Both the position numbers and the translations under genes were made by a program. The notes beneath the pieces are model-generated. The model was given only the letters and a program-made list of their open reading frames with translations, was not told where the DNA came from and ran no database searches. From Alphaproteobacteria bacterium (GTDB taxonomy: Bacteria; Pseudomonadota; Alphaproteobacteria; Rs-D84), in the NCBI GenBank assembly GCA_017546265.1, contig JAFYXG010000010.1, positions 1 through 64,000 on the forward strand: DNA of 64,000 nt. The letters run 5' to 3'. Positions 22,300 through 31,327 of this stretch are shown here, piece after piece; position 1 is the first letter of the stretch, and each line of letters begins with the position of its first letter.

Positions 22300-23676
22300 T
22301 TAAGAATTTTGGGTGTTTTTTGCTATTTCAAACATATGAAACACATCATTTGAAACATCAGATGAATCCGTGCCAATAAAAGGATTATCAAAATTCGCTA
22401 ACTCTTCGTCTGAAATTCCAAATTCATTAATATCCACCTGCTGTTCAAAATATTCCAACCGCTTTTTTAATTCTGCGAATTTTGGATTTTGTTTAAGAGT
22501 TTTTATAATTTCTGCATATTGTACATTCATTTTTTCGGCATTACGATGCATAACAATATTCAAACGTGGGTTATAGTCTTTGATACCGACATACGTTTTA
22601 CGTTCACCGTTCCATTTTTGGAAAAGTTCAACATACATATCATAGAACCCCACTGTTTTTTCGCCCAAGATATTTTTTCTGATGAACTTATTAACCAATC
22701 GTGGGTCAGACCCACCATAACTATCCGCACCTTCATAGGTTATTGCGTTATATATATCATCCAAATCACCCATTTTTAACACGGATAAAGTATCACTTAA
22801 TCTTTTACTGTTGGCTTCCAATACTTTTTCCAAAGAACAAGAGTGTGCCGTTCTGCCACTGTTTGACGGTATATGGGAATCTCGAGCTGTTTCTGCAAAT
22901 TGTCTGCTTACAGAATCTTCATGAGACAACACATATTTATACCCCATTTTTTCCATAGTCATAACAGCAACCGCATCACGCAAACATTTTGTTAATATCG
23001 CAATCTTTCGTTGTTCACATATTTCACGTACAACGATATTTTTATCTGTTGCCTGTTCATATTTTTGTTCCAGTTTTTTATCTGTGAAAAATATGCTGCG
23101 TAATTCGTGTTCTTTTATTTCGCCACGATCATATTTGATATACTCTGCACGCTCAGAAGCATGCTGGGGCATCAAAGATAAAATGTTTTTTATTTCTTGT
23201 TCTGTATAATTGCCTGTTTTATATGTAGAAACATGTTCTCCCACAGTAAATAAAGTGTCATTATTTGGTTTAACAATACATGCATTTTTGGGCAGAATCA
23301 AACCTGTATCCGGATTTGGTATAAAATACGTGTCTTCTGACGCAACCATAGATGGATTACCATTCATTTCCACAACATCATTATATGGGGCCAATATAAT
23401 AAAAGGTACCGAATCCCAATTTCCCGCCATATGGGAATGAACAATTTGATTCAATGTGACATGTACCGATGCACGTGCAATATCATTATCAGTTGCCATT
23501 GCCGTGGTTTGTATAAAATAGTTTCCCCTGGCATTTTGTTGTGGCATGTAATTCGTAGCATGCACACAAATCCAATTAGACATATTTGATACATACTTTT
23601 TCTTTTGTTCCATATCTAAACGTGCTTTCTCCAACATATTTGTTGCATGCATAAAAGTTTCTGACTTGTCCACCAC
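22300..23676 (-). CDS. Hypothetical protein, 458 aa
   Basis: Starts GTG GTG GAC with AAAGGAG three bases before the first GTG; no signal peptide or membrane segment. The N-terminal half is strand-rich (NYFIQTTAMATDND, HVTLNQIVHSHMAG, VPFIILAPYNDVV) and resembles a compact enzyme-like domain with several conserved-looking His and Asp, but I find no known motif. The second half is helical with charged repeats and ends in an acidic tail. It lies between two copies of a tRNA 3' end-terminator unit, so it may be island cargo. Function unknown. Confidence 0.65.
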   Translation of the reverse strand: MVDKSETFMHATNMLEKARLDMEQKKKYVSNMSNWICVHATNYMPQQNARGNYFIQTTAMATDNDIARASVHVTLNQIVHSHMAGNWDSVPFIILAPYNDVVEMNGNPSMVASEDTYFIPNPDTGLILPKNACIVKPNNDTLFTVGEHVSTYKTGNYTEQEIKNILSLMPQHASERAEYIKYDRGEIKEHELRSIFFTDKKLEQKYEQATDKNIVVREICEQRKIAILTKCLRDAVAVMTMEKMGYKYVLSHEDSVSRQFAETARDSHIPSNSGRTAHSCSLEKVLEANSKRLSDTLSVLKMGDLDDIYNAITYEGADSYGGSDPRLVNKFIRKNILGEKTVGFYDMYVELFQKWNGERKTYVGIKDYNPRLNIVMHRNAEKMNVQYAEIIKTLKQNPKFAELKKRLEYFEQQVDINEFGISDEELANFDNPFIGTDSSDVSNDVFHMFEIAKNTQNS

Positions 23677-23785
23677 TTGCTCCTTTGATGTGATTATATC
23701 ACAAAATTCCTTTGAAATACCTTAACTTCTTTCCCAAACTGCAACAATTCACGAATAAAATCATTTCGCAAATTGCACAGATGGT

Positions 23786-23830
23786 CCTGCCAAAAATCAA
23801 AACCGACCTGTTGGGTCGGTTTTTTGTTGG
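23786..23830 (+). repeat. Third degenerate copy of the tRNA 3' end-terminator unit
   Basis: CCTGCCAAAAATCAAAACCGACC, split here as CCTGCCAAAA and CCGACC, then GGGTCGG and TTTTTTGTTGG, closely matching 22204-22248. Bounds the far side of the 458-aa gene. Confidence 0.5.
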
Positions 23831-23907
23831 TTTTCTAATACTTTCACAAGTTCGCAAGTTGGGCGGTGAAAACAGGCACCGTTTTGTAGATTTACGAACT
23901 TTTAACA

Positions 23908-25290
23908 TTAAAGATGGATTTCTTTATCTGTTTTTATATTTCTGACAAACATTTCGTCATGTGATACCAATAATATTGCACCAGTGTATTGATTCAATGC
24001 ATCTTCTAACATCCCGATGCTTTTGATTTCAAGATTATTAGTCGGTTCATCCAGAATCAGTAAATCTGGCTGATTATCCCCACCAAGAATCGCTGCCCAT
24101 GTTGCTTTTAACAATTCACCACCCGACAACGTTCCAATCCTTTGTTGCGAGGCACTTCCACGAAAACCAAAGTTAGCAGCAATCACATGAGCATCGTGTT
24201 TAAGGCAACCTGATATTTCCATAATATTTTCAACTATGCTTTTACTTTTATCTAACACGGATAAATCTTGATTCAAATATGTAATTTTGCCGATTGTTTT
24301 AACTGTTCCAGATTGTGGTTTTAATTCGCCACATATAATTTTTAACAATGTAGATTTACCAGAACCATTTTTCCCAACAATACGAACCCGTTGTCCACCA
24401 TACATAGTAAAGTCAAAATTATCAAAAATCTGTTTAGAACCATAAGCAAAACATAATCCAGATATGTTTATCAATTCTTTGCTGTAAAACGGCTTATTTG
24501 GCACAGGTATCTTTATCGGCTCATTTCTCATTTGTTCAGATAAAGATTGCTGAATCGATATTTGTTCGTCTAATTTCTTTTGAATAATTGCCCGCTTTTT
24601 GGCTTCTGTTTCTTGGCTTTTACCTTTTAGGGCATTGGCATCCAGTCGACTGCGGCGTGCATTGGCTATTTCTTTTTTCTGTTTTACTTCGTGATGTTGC
24701 CGTGTATTTTGGGCAATATTCATTGTGTTATTCAATCTGGCAATAGATTTTTGGACATTAGTATATTTAGAATATATATTGTCAGATTCAATCTGTTTTT
24801 GTTCCAGATAAAAATTATAATTACCACCATAGACCTTTAATTGTCCATTGTGTAATTCTATTATTTTATCCATTTGTTGTAAAAGTTCTCTGTCATGGGA
24901 AACCACCACAACACCATTTGGATACGCATTTAAACGATTAAAGAAAATTTGTTTAGCATCCGCATCAAGATTGTTTGTCGGCTCGTCCAACAGTAAAATA
25001 TCTGCACTTGATTCAAAAGCCCGCATCAGGGCAAACATTTGCTGTTCGCCACCACTTTTGGAATCTGATACATTTATTTGATTTAACATATAAACACTTG
25101 CACTTTTGTTAACTGTGCCAGAATCGGACAACAAATCCCCAGCCAACAACCGCAAAAGTGTTGTTTTCCCAGCCCCATTATCGCCAATAATTGCCACGTG
25201 TTCATGTGCCTGAAAAGCAATTGAAACACCATTCAATAAATTATTGTCATTATATCCAAAAGATACATTTGATAAAGAAATTAAAGCCAT
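23908..25290 (-). CDS. ABC-F family ATPase (ribosome-associated type)
   Basis: A 460-aa protein with two ABC domains in one chain and no membrane segments. Domain 1: Walker A GDNGAGKT (about residues 36-43), SKSGGEQQM as signature, Walker B LLLDEPTNNLD. Domain 2: Walker A GKNGSGKST, LSGGELLK signature, LLILDEPTNNLE. A charged helical linker lies between them. ABC-F proteins act on the ribosome in translation or give resistance to ribosome-targeting antibiotics. It is short for the family, close to the size of resistance-type members; which subtype cannot be decided. The ATG at 25290 has AAGGG upstream. Confidence 0.88.
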   Translation of the reverse strand: MALISLSNVSFGYNDNNLLNGVSIAFQAHEHVAIIGDNGAGKTTLLRLLAGDLLSDSGTVNKSASVYMLNQINVSDSKSGGEQQMFALMRAFESSADILLLDEPTNNLDADAKQIFFNRLNAYPNGVVVVSHDRELLQQMDKIIELHNGQLKVYGGNYNFYLEQKQIESDNIYSKYTNVQKSIARLNNTMNIAQNTRQHHEVKQKKEIANARRSRLDANALKGKSQETEAKKRAIIQKKLDEQISIQQSLSEQMRNEPIKIPVPNKPFYSKELINISGLCFAYGSKQIFDNFDFTMYGGQRVRIVGKNGSGKSTLLKIICGELKPQSGTVKTIGKITYLNQDLSVLDKSKSIVENIMEISGCLKHDAHVIAANFGFRGSASQQRIGTLSGGELLKATWAAILGGDNQPDLLILDEPTNNLEIKSIGMLEDALNQYTGAILLVSHDEMFVRNIKTDKEIHL

Positions 25291-25520
25291 AATAAAACCC
25301 TTATATTGCAATCGAACAAGCACATATTTCTATGTGCAATTTATAAAAAAATTACAATATTACATACGCATCGGGTTTTATCCTTGATTTATATTACACA
25401 CTTAAATTCTATTATAAATATTTATGAAAGCAAGACATTTATTCAAAAACACTTTAACATCTTTCCAAAACTACAACAGCTCACACATCTCATCAGTTCA
25501 TGAATTGCATACGCCTCCAT

Positions 25521-26069
25521 TCACCCCCATATCTCGTGATACATTTTCTCTAATGTGGGCAATATTCTGTCAAATAAATCATAATGCTTTGATTTAAACG
25601 CAGCAATCAGTTCACCATAATACCATCCCTCATCTGCCTTGCCACGATTAAAACGATCCCAAAAACCATTTTCATCACATTGAGTATATATATCACTAAG
25701 ATTAGCAAACTTATCAGCCAACGTCACCGTCATCGCATCAAAATTATCGGACGAACGTATCAAGTCAATAGTATGTTGTTTTCTGCTTTCCCAGTCATAC
25801 GATTTGTTTTCTGAACAAAATGCGACCAAATCTGCGACCCGTGCACCAAATTCAGCAACTAATTCATCATATGTTGTATTTGTATCCTCCAGTGTGTCAT
25901 GCAACACACCTGCCACCGCAATATCATCATCTAGGCCCCATTCAATTAAACTATTCATCGCCACAATTGGATGTGTGATATAGGGAATACTTGTTCCCTT
26001 ACGAGACTGGCAACCATGTTTTTTGGCTGCAAAGACTATTGCATTATGTAATTTTTCACTAATCATCAT
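25521..26069 (-). CDS. HD-domain hydrolase of RelA/SpoT (MESH1-like small alarmone hydrolase) type
   Basis: A 182-aa single-domain protein. It has the SpoT-type HD pattern: His33 in YITHP, His57-Asp58 in GVLHDTLEDT with Glu61-Asp62, and a later ADKFANLSD aspartate. No synthetase, TGS or ACT domain is present. Small proteins of this kind hydrolyse (p)ppGpp or related nucleotides, and the call is by motif. AAAGGAG lies before two consecutive ATG codons; the first (26069) is used. The upstream frame to 26180 is not supported. Confidence 0.85.
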   Translation of the reverse strand: MMISEKLHNAIVFAAKKHGCQSRKGTSIPYITHPIVAMNSLIEWGLDDDIAVAGVLHDTLEDTNTTYDELVAEFGARVADLVAFCSENKSYDWESRKQHTIDLIRSSDNFDAMTVTLADKFANLSDIYTQCDENGFWDRFNRGKADEGWYYGELIAAFKSKHYDLFDRILPTLEKMYHEIWG

Positions 26070-26315
26070 TTTACTCCTTTGAAAAAACGCAACAATTATC
26101 ACAAATCGCAAAATGCGAAATATGACCAACCATATAGAATTAAAATTTGGAAAGTTCTTTTGGGAACAACACCCCAACACTTTTAATATAGTTCAACACT
26201 TCAGTTTTTCAATACCAAAAAACAAATTAAACAAGAAGTCCCATATTCATCTTGCAAACAGGTTTAATTATGCTAGATTACACTCCACACAAAATATATA
26301 AAAAGGCATAAAATC

Positions 26316-26660
26316 ATGTCATTTACACAACAAAACAGAATACACATCGGCAAATGGACAGCACCCGCACCACAGGTCTCGCCACTGAGCAACGACAACC
26401 AACCACCCAGACAATGTACAGGTTGCAATTTTCATTGTGATTTAGGCTATAAACTGGACAACGGCGAATATTATTTATTTCCAACAATTGGCAAAATACA
26501 GATATCCGAATATATTGACGAACGTGGCCACCTGCAATATACAGGCAAACCATACGCAGAATGCTGGAACAAACAGGGCGACATAAAGCAACAAAAATTA
26601 TCCATAGTTCACCAAGCAGCAGCAATTGCAAAACTGTGCGATCACTACAAAACAAGATAA
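26316..26660 (+). CDS. Small Cys protein of the MSFTQ/CxGCxxxC family, chromosomal copy
   Basis: A 114-aa relative of the phage moron genes: MSFTQQN at the start, QCTGCNFHCDLGYKL as the Cys cluster, PTIGKIQIS in the middle and KLCDHYKTR at the end. The N-terminal linker is longer (Pro-rich, residues 10-33). It stands alone with its own terminator, about 24 kb from the moron, so the family moves or spreads separately from the phage. Function unknown. Confidence 0.75.
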   Translation: MSFTQQNRIHIGKWTAPAPQVSPLSNDNQPPRQCTGCNFHCDLGYKLDNGEYYLFPTIGKIQISEYIDERGHLQYTGKPYAECWNKQGDIKQQKLSIVHQAAAIAKLCDHYKTR

Positions 26661-26683
26661 TTCCCACCCGCGTGGGAATTTTC
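26661..26683 (+). terminator. Terminator of the solitary MSFTQ gene
   Basis: TTCCCAC, loop CCGC, GTGGGAA, T-rich tail. Confidence 0.8.
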
Positions 26684-26735
26684 TTTACCAACACAAAAAC
26701 CCAAACTATAATAATAAAAAACAAAGGAGGTGCAC

Positions 26736-27638
26736 ATGAAATCCAATAAGTTTACAGAAGCCTTGGCCCGACCATACTTTCGTACAAAACGCATGTTATT
26801 ACATTTGACAGACTTTCTAATTCGCGACCGCACAAAACGCAATTCTTTTTGTTCATGGGCAACATTTCCACATTTTTCAGAAACTATAAATCACGAACCA
26901 TACGCCCCGCACATAAACGTTGCATTCTGCTTTAACCAAAATTTAATTCTGCAGGCAACAACCACAATTCTATCATTACTGCACAATTCCCCGGCATGTA
27001 CATACGAAATATATTGTATCACAGACATCACCTCGAAACAGCAGCAGGCATTGCAAAAAACCATCACTTTGGCCAGTTCCAAATCCAAAATACATTTTCT
27101 GAAACCAAATTCGGACTATGCAGATGCAAAACTGGGAACATGGTCTGATGCGATTTATTGGCGATGCATGTTGCCGGCACTGCTGCCCCAGATTGACCAA
27201 ATTCTATACGCAGACGTTGACACCGTATTTTTATCAGATCTTCGTGATGTCAATGAAATTGACTTTGGCGACAACTTAATTGCCGGCTGTTTTGACAAAC
27301 CTGGCTATATCAACAGTGGCTTTATGGTTATGAATCTAAAGCAAATTCGTGCTGAAAATAAATATCCCCAAATGATTGATTGGGCCCGAAACAATCTGAC
27401 AAAATACCCTGACCAAGACATGATAAATCATATTTGTCGTGGTCGCATATTACAGCTGTCACGAAAATATAATTTGATTGTCGTTGCGGCCTACAGCATG
27501 CTAAAAACCATGACAATCAAACAATATAACGAACTGAAACATCCGGTTATGTTGCACTATGCCGGTAAATTAAAGCCATGGAACTATGAAATTAAATCAT
27601 TTTTACATTTGATATATGGCGAAAATACGCACGCATGA
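26736..27638 (+). CDS. Glycosyltransferase family 8 protein
   Basis: A 300-aa protein with GT8 features: NVAFCFNQNLILQ (nucleotide-sugar strand), a YADVDTVFL motif with Asp160-x-Asp162 for the metal, YINSGFMVMNL, DQDMINH, and HYAGKLKPW near the end. GT8 enzymes are retaining transferases, often adding galactose or glucose to LPS core. The first 60 residues are basic and hydrophobic and may sit on the inner membrane. The ATG at 26736 has AAAGGAGGT, one of the best ribosome sites in the window. Confidence 0.88.
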   Translation: MKSNKFTEALARPYFRTKRMLLHLTDFLIRDRTKRNSFCSWATFPHFSETINHEPYAPHINVAFCFNQNLILQATTTILSLLHNSPACTYEIYCITDITSKQQQALQKTITLASSKSKIHFLKPNSDYADAKLGTWSDAIYWRCMLPALLPQIDQILYADVDTVFLSDLRDVNEIDFGDNLIAGCFDKPGYINSGFMVMNLKQIRAENKYPQMIDWARNNLTKYPDQDMINHICRGRILQLSRKYNLIVVAAYSMLKTMTIKQYNELKHPVMLHYAGKLKPWNYEIKSFLHLIYGENTHA

Positions 27639-27666
27639 CAGGACTGACCAACAAATAAAAAATCCG

Positions 27667-27692
27667 CACCGCCCAATTTGGGCGGCATTTTT
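27667..27692. terminator. Terminator between convergent genes
   Basis: CCGCCC, AATTT loop, GGGCGG, then CATTTTT. The T-run partly overlaps the stop of the MFS gene. Confidence 0.8.
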
Positions 27693-28887
27693 ATCGTCCA
27701 CGTAAACCTTTGGATATCTTAGCGGCGATAACCCCAACCAACACCATGGCAACAGTTATCAGAATTAAATAATAACGCAGCCACTGGTACCCACCAAATA
27801 CCCCCACATACATCAGGCCCACAAACCCAACCCATCGCCCAATGAACAGTGCAAAATCCCGAAATACAAAATATTCGATTTTATGATTTGCGGTCACGCA
27901 CCTGGATTTTGACAAATTAAACGTACAAACACTATTTATCTGGTCAATAATAACAAAGGCCGTTGAATACGCAAAATTATATCCAATAAAGGCCAGCGGA
28001 GTAGTATCCACAACGAACCATGCCATAGCCCCCATCATTATCAACGCGGACACAGTCAAGAAATGCGGATAATATTGACCTTTTCCCCATCGTCCAAACA
28101 ACCGTGCTGTCAGTATAGCGAACACAGCAAAAACAGTCGTTAAAATACCCAAATTTAAATCCGTATGAAACATATAGACGGTATACATTGTAATAACCGT
28201 CCCCAACAGTCCATTACCAAAACCACGCAAGACCTCCATTGCGAACATCTGTCTGATAATTGGGAACCGCAACATACAGCGTCCAAATCCGATAAAATCT
28301 ATTGGTGAATTTGATTTATGCTTGGCACCACGCATACCACACACCATCAGAAACTCTATCACAGTCAGTCCCAACAAAACCGCAGCCACCTGTTCATACG
28401 ACCCCAGGTCAATAAAGAACCCCAAAACCACTGGCACGACCAATTTCACCACATACTTAATCGCCATTTTTGTGCCAAAGAAATTTCCCATTGCATCTGC
28501 ATGCACCTTTTCACCAATCATGGCATTGACTGGCAAACAATACAGTGCCTCGCACAAGCCATACAAAATCCCCAATGGAATAACATACTGTACGGCCTTT
28601 GTTTCCAACAAAACAATAGACAACAGCAAAGCAATTTTTGGAACTAAATTAAGTGCAAATACTGTAACTTTGTTATAACGCTTACACCAATTCGCAATTA
28701 AAAAGAATCCCGCACATGTTGCCGCATATTGAAACAATCTGTACCCTGAAATCGCAACAATTTCATTTGTTGCCGAATGCATAATGAACGAAACAAAGAA
28801 TGTCCCCAAAAACAAATCAGACACATCACGAAACGCAAACAAAGATAATAACAATTTCAAATCACGCGATAATTTTGTTTTATTCAT
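27691..28887 (-). CDS. MFS-type membrane transporter
   Basis: A 398-aa protein with about 11-12 hydrophobic helices in two halves joined by a charged loop (about MRGAKHKSNSP). The pattern, short loops and Gly/Pro-rich helices fit an MFS permease. No motif shows the substrate. The ATG at 28887 is used; the frame extends to 28968 without clear ribosome signals. Single gene converging on the GT8 gene. Confidence 0.75.
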   Translation of the reverse strand: MNKTKLSRDLKLLLSLFAFRDVSDLFLGTFFVSFIMHSATNEIVAISGYRLFQYAATCAGFFLIANWCKRYNKVTVFALNLVPKIALLLSIVLLETKAVQYVIPLGILYGLCEALYCLPVNAMIGEKVHADAMGNFFGTKMAIKYVVKLVVPVVLGFFIDLGSYEQVAAVLLGLTVIEFLMVCGMRGAKHKSNSPIDFIGFGRCMLRFPIIRQMFAMEVLRGFGNGLLGTVITMYTVYMFHTDLNLGILTTVFAVFAILTARLFGRWGKGQYYPHFLTVSALIMMGAMAWFVVDTTPLAFIGYNFAYSTAFVIIDQINSVCTFNLSKSRCVTANHKIEYFVFRDFALFIGRWVGFVGLMYVGVFGGYQWLRYYLILITVAMVLVGVIAAKISKGLRGR

Positions 28888-28961
28888 GGGTAAATATTTC
28901 TCTCTCTTATCCGACAATGATACCATAATTTGAATATGATTTGAATCATGATTGTAAAAAA

Positions 28962-28991
28962 TTGACATATTGCATTATTTATGCCTATAAT
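28962..28991 (+). promoter_or_regulatory. Promoter of the small lipoprotein gene
   Basis: TTGACA, 18 bases, TATAAT. The -10 ends six bases before the ATG, so the transcript should begin at the start codon (leaderless). Confidence 0.7.
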
Positions 28992-28997
28992 AAAAGC

Positions 28998-29114
28998 ATG
29001 AAGAAAATAATATTTATAATTTTGGGATGTATGATTGTTTTATCTGGCTGCGGTGTAAAATCCAACCTGGCCCGTCCTAATTCATCATTTCCACGCGATT
29101 ACCCGATTTACTAG
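28998..29114 (+). CDS. LptM (YifL)-like small lipoprotein, 38 aa
   Basis: The peptide is MKKIIFIILGCMIVLSGCG plus 19 residues ending PRDYPIY. A lipobox LSGC (Cys18) follows a hydrophobic core, then GVKSNLARP, close to the C-G-x-K-x-x-L-x-x-P pattern of LptM/YifL lipoproteins. LptM assists maturation of the LptDE LPS-transport complex by aiding its disulfides. Often followed by lysA, but here the next gene is convergent. Length and lipobox are clear; the family name is likely. Confidence 0.75.
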   Translation: MKKIIFIILGCMIVLSGCGVKSNLARPNSSFPRDYPIY

Positions 29115-29155
29115 CAACAAAAATACGAACTAAACAGAATCAAAAACGAACCATA

Positions 29156-29182
29156 AAAAAATCCCCCAATTGGGGGATTTAT
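29156..29182 (-). terminator. Terminator of the DsbA-like gene
   Basis: Minus strand AAATCCCCC, AATT, GGGGGATTT with a T-run. Confidence 0.85.
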
Positions 29183-29198
29183 GAATGCAATCAAACTA

Positions 29199-30023
29199 TT
29201 ATTTATCCAACGCTGCGTTGATTTGATCAGCTGGGATAGCACCTGGATATGCCTGTTCACCGATAATCAAGAACGGTGTACCTGTGATTTCGAACTGATT
29301 TGCCAAATCACGAACATTTGCCAATTCCTGTGCAACAACATCGCTGTTCATATCAGCCTTTAACTGTTTTTCATCCAAACCAGCTTCTTTTGCGAACTTC
29401 ATCAAGTTCTTTTCAATAGCAGCTGCCAATTTTGCCTGATCTTCAATATTTTCAGATGGGCGATATTCTTTTGTCATGATGATATCCACAAATTTTGCAG
29501 CCTTATCTTTATCCTGCATATTTGCAGCAATCATAGCACGTGCTGGACCATCAGACATTACACCGTGAATCGAAAAGTTTTTAATAACAACACGAACATC
29601 ATCACGCGATTTCATTACACGATCCAATTCACCGTGCACACGGCGGCAGTAACCACAAGATGCAGCAGTCCAAACATAGATTGTCTTTTTGGCTTCACGA
29701 TTACCCAAGATTGGTGCATTTTCTGACATTTCGAACGCACGTTCACGAACATATGTACGAATCGCCTTATTTTTTTCTGCGTTCTGCATTTCCTGCATAC
29801 CTGTTGCCATTTCCTGCAGAATCATTGGATTAACGCTGGTCAAATAGTATGGAACGAACAGACGGCAAACACCACCTGCGACCATAATAATAGCGATAAT
29901 TTTGATTGCTTTGTTTACCATGCTAATGCCCATGGCTGGCTTTTCATTGCCACGTTTCAGCAAAATACCGCTGAACATGTACAATGCGATACCCAATACC
30001 AGTACCAATATTGTCCAAGTCAT
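29199..30023 (-). CDS. Membrane-anchored DsbA/Com1-like thiol oxidoreductase
   Basis: A 274-aa protein with two N-terminal membrane segments (about 3-22 and 38-60), then a thioredoxin-fold domain. The active site is Cys123-Gly-Tyr-Cys126 in WTAASCGYCRRVH, and the cis-Pro loop is EITGTPFLIIG near residue 250. Such proteins form or shuffle disulfides in the periplasm. This bacterium exports many Cys-rich proteins (see 31328-60230), so an oxidative folding factor has clear clients. AGAAGGAG precedes the ATG. Confidence 0.88.
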   Translation of the reverse strand: MTWTILVLVLGIALYMFSGILLKRGNEKPAMGISMVNKAIKIIAIIMVAGGVCRLFVPYYLTSVNPMILQEMATGMQEMQNAEKNKAIRTYVRERAFEMSENAPILGNREAKKTIYVWTAASCGYCRRVHGELDRVMKSRDDVRVVIKNFSIHGVMSDGPARAMIAANMQDKDKAAKFVDIIMTKEYRPSENIEDQAKLAAAIEKNLMKFAKEAGLDEKQLKADMNSDVVAQELANVRDLANQFEITGTPFLIIGEQAYPGAIPADQINAALDK

Positions 30024-30099
30024 GATTTTCTCCTTCTTATGTTGAACAGGTCAACCATAGCAAATTTTATCAAAAGTGCAAGGAATAAATATATCAAAA

Positions 30100-30750
30100 T
30101 TAAACAATATTCAGCATACGCCGCATATGTGGTATTTGAGTTCCCTGTTGCATACATATATTTTCCAAGAAACGCAATGTTGTATTCATGTTTACGGGCA
30201 ACGCATACAACTTACTTATATATGGTTGTGCACATTCCGCACAAACCGCCCGTCCTGTTCGCGGCGACAGATGCGTCAAATTGTGCACACGACCACAGCC
30301 CGAACACCTGTTCAAATCCAATGCATAGCCCAAATCACGCAACAAATTTATTTCCCACGTCAAATATGCACCTAAATCCCCCTGCCCCAATACATCAAGC
30401 AAATTCAACGTTTCATCAAACAACATCATATATTCTTCACGTTCTGGCAACAATGTAATCAGTAAATCAAACGCAGCATTCATGCAAGCCAGCCTTTGCT
30501 GATTCATCATAATTGGCACAGCCAAATTTTTTTCAGCATCCCAATGAAACGTTCCCAACTGCGAATCCAAACGAGCATTCCATACAACATCCCCCACCTG
30601 ACCTACCAGTGGTTTATTTTTTTTTGCCACCACTGCCCCCCGCATTACTCCGACCAAAATACCATAATCACGTGAAAACACCCGTGCAACTGCATCCTTC
30701 TCATTAAATGGGCGAATACTTATTAAGATAGCATTTGATTCCAATTTCAT
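30100..30750 (-). CDS. recO: DNA repair protein RecO
   Basis: A 216-aa protein with the RecO plan: an N-terminal OB-fold (ESNAILISIRPFNEKDAVARVFSRDYG) and a helical C-terminal part with a zinc site CSGCG...CAECA. RecO loads RecA with RecR/RecF and anneals ssDNA bound by SSB. The EKDAVARVFS segment matches the E-x-x-x-x-x-x-x-T/S opening of the family. Slightly short for the family. No clear Shine-Dalgarno before the ATG. Confidence 0.88.
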   Translation of the reverse strand: MKLESNAILISIRPFNEKDAVARVFSRDYGILVGVMRGAVVAKKNKPLVGQVGDVVWNARLDSQLGTFHWDAEKNLAVPIMMNQQRLACMNAAFDLLITLLPEREEYMMLFDETLNLLDVLGQGDLGAYLTWEINLLRDLGYALDLNRCSGCGRVHNLTHLSPRTGRAVCAECAQPYISKLYALPVNMNTTLRFLENICMQQGTQIPHMRRMLNIV

Positions 30751-30794
30751 AACACCAAATATGTTATACAGAATTACGAATATTTACAACCCCG

Positions 30795-30820
30795 AAAAAA
30801 TCCCCCCACAGGTGGGGGGG
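30795..30820 (-). terminator. Terminator of the OB-fold protein gene
   Basis: Minus strand CCCCCCAC, CTG, TGGGGGG, A, T-run. Confidence 0.8.
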
Positions 30821-30825
30821 GCTAT

Positions 30826-31212
30826 TCACATTTTTTCAACATAGTCTATATCTATTTCTGTTTTAAAAATGCCACGGTCAACTTCGCCATACAGTTTGAC
30901 TGTATCTTCTGGGTGAACGGTTTGTCCACGCCAATCCTCGTCATCTATTTCAACTGTAATCGAACCCGTTGAATCTTCGAACAGATACTTTTCACCGCCC
31001 ATACGTTGTACAATATGTCCACGCACAATAACCGGCACATCATCACGCATTTCATTTACCTGTTTAACGGTAACAATTGTCTCGGCACCACTGACGAAGC
31101 CCCCCTTGCCATTTACCGGGGCCGCAGCAAGTGTATCAGGCCCCTGAAAATCGGCAGATGCCGTACCAATCGCCAAAACCACCATAACAATGGATGTTAA
31201 AATTTTTTTCAT
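30826..31212 (-). CDS. YgiW/YdeI-type periplasmic OB-fold (BOF) protein
   Basis: A 128-aa protein with a signal peptide (1-20). The mature part fits the BOF family: TVKQVNEMRDDVPVIVRGHIVQ, YLFEDSTGSITVEIDDEDWRGQ, DTVKLYGEVDR, and a closing IDIDYVEK. Members bind cationic or small ligands and are linked to stress tolerance. GGGAG lies a short way before the ATG. The family name is sure; the role is not. Confidence 0.88.
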   Translation of the reverse strand: MKKILTSIVMVVLAIGTASADFQGPDTLAAAPVNGKGGFVSGAETIVTVKQVNEMRDDVPVIVRGHIVQRMGGEKYLFEDSTGSITVEIDDEDWRGQTVHPEDTVKLYGEVDRGIFKTEIDIDYVEKM

Positions 31213-31327
31213 GGAAAACTCCCTTGGTTAATGTTAATTGCAAATAAATTATATCATACCGACAACTTAATTTGTCCAGGATTTTTTACACATAAAAAAG
31301 ACGGGGCAATTTTGCCCCGTTTTCATG

